Assembly (NCBI GenBank): GCA_934615235.1
Contig: CAKTTL010000064.1
Location: 1 to 16,399 of the forward strand
DNA length: 16,399 bases
Source: an uncultured Clostridia bacterium
GTDB lineage: Bacteria; Bacillota; Clostridia; Christensenellales; Aristaeellaceae
Direction of reading: 5' to 3'
This document shows positions 12,818-16,399 of the stretch, piece after piece; position 1 is the stretch's first letter; each line of letters starts with the position of its first letter. The position numbers were made by a program, and so were the translations under genes. The notes beneath the pieces are model-generated. The model was not told where the DNA came from, searched no databases, and saw only the letters and a program-made list of their open reading frames with translations.

Positions 12818-15800
12818 ATGCGCGCCTATGAACGATGCGCTGAGCCGGAGAAGACCTATTCCGCTGCGGCTTTCTGGTTTCTCAATGGCAGACTGGAAAA
12901 AGAACGGCTGAAGCATCAGATCGACGAAATGGCCGATCAGGGCGTTTATCAGGCCTTTATGCATCCCCGCGCGTATCTGGTTACGCCCTATCTGGAAGAG
13001 GAATGGTGGGATGCAATCGGCGCGTGCGTGACGCACGCCGCCCGCACAGGTTTCCTTTCCTGGCTTTACGACGAATACGCCTGGCCAAGCGGAACGGCGG
13101 GTTCGACCTTTGAATTCTGCGATCAGAAGCCCTCGCGCGTGCTGGCGAAGGGGCGTGTGAACATGGCCAAATCGGTGCGCCTGACGGATGCGCCCGAACC
13201 GGACGAGCGCGTGCTGCGGACGTATTATGCGCCGCTGGATGAAAACGCGGCGCCGCAAATCGCGCGCGCAGGCGAACGGCGCCCCGAGACGGGCGCGTAT
13301 CGCGAGTTGCGCCTGGTCGAGCATGTGTATCCGCAAAACGTTGATTACATGAACCCGGATGCGATACGCCTTTTTCTCGATGTGACGCATGAGGAATATA
13401 AAAAGCGCTATGGCGCGTTCTTTGGCAAGAGCATCCCCGGCATTTTCTTCGACGAGATTTACATGACGGGCAAGCCGCTGCCTTGGACGGAGAAACTGCC
13501 CGAGCGGTTTGAGGAACGCTACGGCTACAGCGTTTACGATGTGATTCCGCTCCTTTTGGGCGAAGCGGAGGGGGAAAACGCGCGGCGCGCGCGCAGGGAC
13601 TTTTTTGCGCTTACGGCAGAACTGTACGAGAATGCGTTCTTCCGGCAGATCAGCGAGTGGTGCGCCCGAAACAGGCTGATTCTGACCGGCCACACGGAGG
13701 AAGAACTGCTCGGCCATCCGCTGAATCAGGGGCATTATTTCAAAACCACGCGCCACCTGCAAATGCCCGGCGCGGATTGCCACGATTATCGCTACAGGCT
13801 GCCGCGGCTGATCACGCTGCACGAGCCGAAATATTCCGTATCCGTCGCGCGGCTGCAAGGCGCGCCAAGGGCGATGTCCGAAGCAATGGGCGGCGCGGGA
13901 TGGGGCTGCTCGCTGCAGGAATTCCGGCGCGGCGTGAGCGTGATGGGCGCGATGGGCATCAGCTTCTTTACGCTGCACGGGTTTTACTACGAATGTGAGC
14001 ATCAGGGGTCGCAGGCGGACTGGCCGACCAGCTTTTTCTACCAGAACCCGTACTGGCCTTACTTTAAGCAGTTCGCCGATTATATGCGCCGTGTAAGCTA
14101 CATGAACGCGATTGGCCGCGCGGTGGTGGACTGCGGACTGTTTTATCCCGTAGAGGAGCTTTACGGCCACATGGCCGCCGGAAAGACGGACGCGCACGGG
14201 CTGTGGCTGGGCCGCTTTTTCAACGGCAGTCTCGACGCGCTTTTGAACCGGCAGATCGATACGGACATGATCGACCGGGACGGCATTCTCCGCGCCGAAT
14301 GCGCGCAGGGTGAAATGCGCGTGGGCACGCAGCGCTTTCGCGCGCTGGTGCTGCCTGCCTGTCTGGAACGGGACGAGGCGCTTTTTGCGGCGATGGACGC
14401 GTTTCGACGCTGCGGCGGGACGCTTGTCTTTGTACAAAAAGAGGCGGAAATCGCGCCCGAGCCATTTGCCGACTGCCCGCATACCCGGCTGGAAGACCTT
14501 GCGCAAACGGTCGCTCGCTGCATCGGCTGCGACGTGCGCGTGCTGGCGGGAGACGCGGCGATGCTGTATGTGAATCATCGCGACTGCGGCGCGGAAGGCC
14601 AGCATTACATGATCGCCAACGGCAAGGACGAGCGCCGCACCGTGACGCTGCTTCTGCGCGCAAAAGGGGAGGCGTGTCTGTTTTCGCCGGAAACGGGGCG
14701 GACAATCGCCGCGCACGCGCGGCAGACGGAGGAGGGCGTCGTCGTCACGCTGACGCTTGAGCCGGACGCGGCGCTTTATGTGCTGCTCGGAACAGGGCTT
14801 GCCGCGCAGGATGCGCCGCTGCCCGCCCTGAACGCCTACACGCCCGTGCTGGGGCGCTGGAGCTTCCTGCCTGGCATTGGAGCGGATCTTTTTGCGCGCG
14901 AGACGACGCTGGAGCTGCCCGTCGCGCGTTATGCGGACGAGCGCAGCGCGCAGGTGATTCGCGTGCGAAACACGGCGGACGAGCCGGGGCGTATTGGCCG
15001 CCACCGGAGCGCATGGCGCGCAGGCTGGATTACGCGTCGCCCCGGATGGGTGGACGAAAGCGCTGCGCACGACCTGTACATGCGCAAAACGCTGACGCTT
15101 GCTCAATCGCCCGAGCGCGCCCGGCTGTGCCTGTGCGCGGTCAACCATGCGAAGGTGTATGTCAACGGCGTCTGCGTGCTGGATGCGGAAAGCCATGAAC
15201 GGCCGCTGGAGTGCGATATTCGTTTGGCGCTTTGCGCCGGTGAAAACCTGATCGCCGTGCATGTACACAACGAGACGCCCCTGCCTGATGCGAACGTCGC
15301 CGAGGCGGAGCGGCTGCCGCGCGGACGGATGACTTCGCTGCTGCTGGAGGGGGATATCGTTTGCGACGGAAAGCCCGTTGCGCTGCGAACGGACGAGACC
15401 TGGGCCGTCGCCGACCGGGCAGAGGCTGGATGGAACCGGCCTGGCACGGAAATCACGGTGAAGCAGACGGATGCGACGCGCTCGATCGGCTTTCGAAACA
15501 ACCGTGACTATGCGTCGGGCGACTGGCTGACCGCATGGAACCGCGGCTGCCCGCCGCTGCTTCCGGTAGGAGACGTGCCGCTGTTTGGACGGACGGCGGA
15601 ATATCCCGCGCAGGCGGCTTACACGGTGACGCTTCCTGCGGGCACGGCGTATGTGGAGCCGGTCTGCGTGAGCGGAGCGTGCGAGGCGTATGTGGACGGG
15701 ATGCCGCAGGACGCGCGGAACGGTATTGCGCTGGAAATGGACGGCCGGGTGCATACGCTGACGCTGCGCGTGACGGCGGACGGCCCGGAGGACGGCCTGC

Positions 15801-16231
15801 GTGCACCGGTGCGCGTTCGGCTTGCGCCGCACCGCGTAAATTTGGGCGACTGGTACCGCGAGGGGCTGGAAGCCTTCGCCGGCAAGGCGCGTTACGAGAA
15901 CACGTTCACCCTGCCCGCGCTGCGGGAAAAGCGGTATTTCCTCTCGCTGGGCGATGTGCGCTTTGCCGCCGAAGTCTACGTCAACGGCCGCAGGGCGGGC
16001 GCGCGCGTGTGGAAACCGTATCAGATCGAGGTAACGGAGCTGCTGCGCGAGGGCGAGAACACGTTTACCGTGTTTGTCTCCAACTCCGCGGCCTGCGAGC
16101 GGCGCTTCATGCTCGTCGATGAGGGCGAGGCGCTCGGCTGGAACCGCTACTGGAACGGCGATAATATCGAACGCGAGCCGAAGAATCTCGTTTCCGGGCT
16201 GATCGGCGAGGTGCGGCTCTACGAGGTGTAA
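12818..16231 (+). CDS. Large GH106-like (alpha-L-rhamnosidase-type) glycoside hydrolase
   Basis: The protein has 1137 residues and no signal peptide, so it is probably intracellular. The N-terminal catalytic region carries features I associate with GH106-related enzymes: AAFWFLNGRLEKERLKHQID near the start, WLYDEYAWPSGTAG (82-95), GIFFDEIYMTG (208-218, D212 and E213), LTGHTEEE (about 289-296), MSEAMGGAGWGCSLQEFRRG (E355) and ISFFTLHGFYYE (H387). Two C-terminal beta-sandwich sugar-binding modules follow, one around 748-880 (LCLCAVNHAKVYVNG, ENLIAVHVHNE) and one around 1020-1137 (GH2-like, FAAEVYVNGRRAGARVWKPY, GENTFTVFVSNS). Rhamnose as substrate is family inference; related clades act on other linkages. 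ATG 12818 is chosen for the perfect GGAGGTGA (12803-12810) 7 nt upstream. Confidence 0.85.
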   Translation: MRAYERCAEPEKTYSAAAFWFLNGRLEKERLKHQIDEMADQGVYQAFMHPRAYLVTPYLEEEWWDAIGACVTHAARTGFLSWLYDEYAWPSGTAGSTFEFCDQKPSRVLAKGRVNMAKSVRLTDAPEPDERVLRTYYAPLDENAAPQIARAGERRPETGAYRELRLVEHVYPQNVDYMNPDAIRLFLDVTHEEYKKRYGAFFGKSIPGIFFDEIYMTGKPLPWTEKLPERFEERYGYSVYDVIPLLLGEAEGENARRARRDFFALTAELYENAFFRQISEWCARNRLILTGHTEEELLGHPLNQGHYFKTTRHLQMPGADCHDYRYRLPRLITLHEPKYSVSVARLQGAPRAMSEAMGGAGWGCSLQEFRRGVSVMGAMGISFFTLHGFYYECEHQGSQADWPTSFFYQNPYWPYFKQFADYMRRVSYMNAIGRAVVDCGLFYPVEELYGHMAAGKTDAHGLWLGRFFNGSLDALLNRQIDTDMIDRDGILRAECAQGEMRVGTQRFRALVLPACLERDEALFAAMDAFRRCGGTLVFVQKEAEIAPEPFADCPHTRLEDLAQTVARCIGCDVRVLAGDAAMLYVNHRDCGAEGQHYMIANGKDERRTVTLLLRAKGEACLFSPETGRTIAAHARQTEEGVVVTLTLEPDAALYVLLGTGLAAQDAPLPALNAYTPVLGRWSFLPGIGADLFARETTLELPVARYADERSAQVIRVRNTADEPGRIGRHRSAWRAGWITRRPGWVDESAAHDLYMRKTLTLAQSPERARLCLCAVNHAKVYVNGVCVLDAESHERPLECDIRLALCAGENLIAVHVHNETPLPDANVAEAERLPRGRMTSLLLEGDIVCDGKPVALRTDETWAVADRAEAGWNRPGTEITVKQTDATRSIGFRNNRDYASGDWLTAWNRGCPPLLPVGDVPLFGRTAEYPAQAAYTVTLPAGTAYVEPVCVSGACEAYVDGMPQDARNGIALEMDGRVHTLTLRVTADGPEDGLRAPVRVRLAPHRVNLGDWYREGLEAFAGKARYENTFTLPALREKRYFLSLGDVRFAAEVYVNGRRAGARVWKPYQIEVTELLREGENTFTVFVSNSAACERRFMLVDEGEALGWNRYWNGDNIEREPKNLVSGLIGEVRLYEV

Positions 16232-16237
16232 AAAAAG

Positions 16238-16273
16238 AAACCGCGGCCGGAGAAGTTTCGGCCGCGGTTTTTT
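16238..16273. terminator. Bidirectional intrinsic terminator
   Basis: A perfect 12-bp stem (16238-16249 with 16259-16270, 9-nt loop) is flanked by an A run on the left (16230-16240) and a T run on the right (16268-16273). It can end both the GH106-like transcript and the convergent AraC transcript. Confidence 0.9.
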
Positions 16274-16274
16274 G

Positions 16275-16399
16275 TCAGATGCGCGAGACGCTGACGAGGG
16301 CGTTTCGATATTCGCCGGGGGTGATGTTTGTCAGGCGTTTGAATTGCGTGATGAAGCTGGAATAATTCAGGAAGCCGACCTGCACCGCGATATACGCAA
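16275..16399 (-). CDS. C-terminal fragment of an AraC-family transcriptional regulator
   Basis: The minus-strand frame enters from the right edge and ends with TGA at 16277-16275. The 40 visible residues contain YIAVQVGFLNYSSFITQFKR and then LTNITPGEYR, which is the second helix-turn-helix and family signature of AraC regulators. The sensor domain and start lie outside the window. It is convergent with the GH106-like gene and is a natural candidate for its activator, since that gene lacks a clear -35. Confidence 0.88.
   Translation of the reverse strand, partial: AYIAVQVGFLNYSSFITQFKRLTNITPGEYRNALVSVSRI

Noticed and set aside
12722..15832. 1036-residue minus-strand frame opposite the GH106-like gene
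   Set aside because: Very long, but fully antisense to a recognisable enzyme with its own RBS, and extremely Arg/Ala/His rich. Codon bias of the real gene keeps the opposite frame open.

Overview
The window is GC-rich, has strong purine-rich ribosome binding sites, mostly sigma-A-type promoters and many intrinsic terminators. A Spo0E-like phosphatase gene preceded by Spo0A-type boxes points to an endospore-forming lineage of Firmicutes (Clostridia-like, possibly a gut or rumen anaerobe). Species cannot be read from the sequence alone.

Layout. Positions 1-787: the tail of an unidentified gene, an intergenic double-hairpin element, then pyrR and a terminator. Positions 821-4534: a two-gene operon with a good promoter and terminator, encoding the two unequal halves of a heterodimeric ABC exporter. 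Positions 4597-5522: an AraC regulator fused to a GyrI/BmrR-like drug-sensing domain, plausibly linked to the exporter. Positions 5597-9561: a secreted SH3-domain protein, a 52-residue Spo0E-like protein behind a compact promoter carrying three exact Spo0A boxes, and a strongly expressed cell-wall protein with one SH3 domain, four peptidoglycan-binding repeats and a C-terminal His/Cys domain resembling an L,D-transpeptidase. Positions 9583-16273: a carbohydrate region with a leftward TIM-barrel glycosidase-like protein of unknown family, a divergent sugar-phosphate isomerase/epimerase-like gene and a 1137-residue GH106-like (alpha-L-rhamnosidase-type) protein. From 16275 the end of a leftward AraC regulator enters the window.

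The genes form three working groups. The first is efflux: exporter halves A and B plus a ligand-sensing regulator. The second is sporulation and cell surface: Spo0E-like protein, SH3 protein and PG-binding protein, each separately transcribed. The third is intracellular glycan breakdown: neither large glycosidase-like protein has a signal peptide, so they probably act on imported oligosaccharides. Their transporter is not in the window, and the convergent AraC protein is the obvious candidate regulator.

The most interesting signal is the Spo0E-like gene. Its promoter overlaps a perfect 16-bp inverted repeat built from Spo0A boxes, which suggests direct feedback from Spo0A~P onto its own phosphatase. 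No CRISPR array, tRNA, rRNA, prophage or insertion sequence was seen, and no gap between genes exceeds 300 bases.
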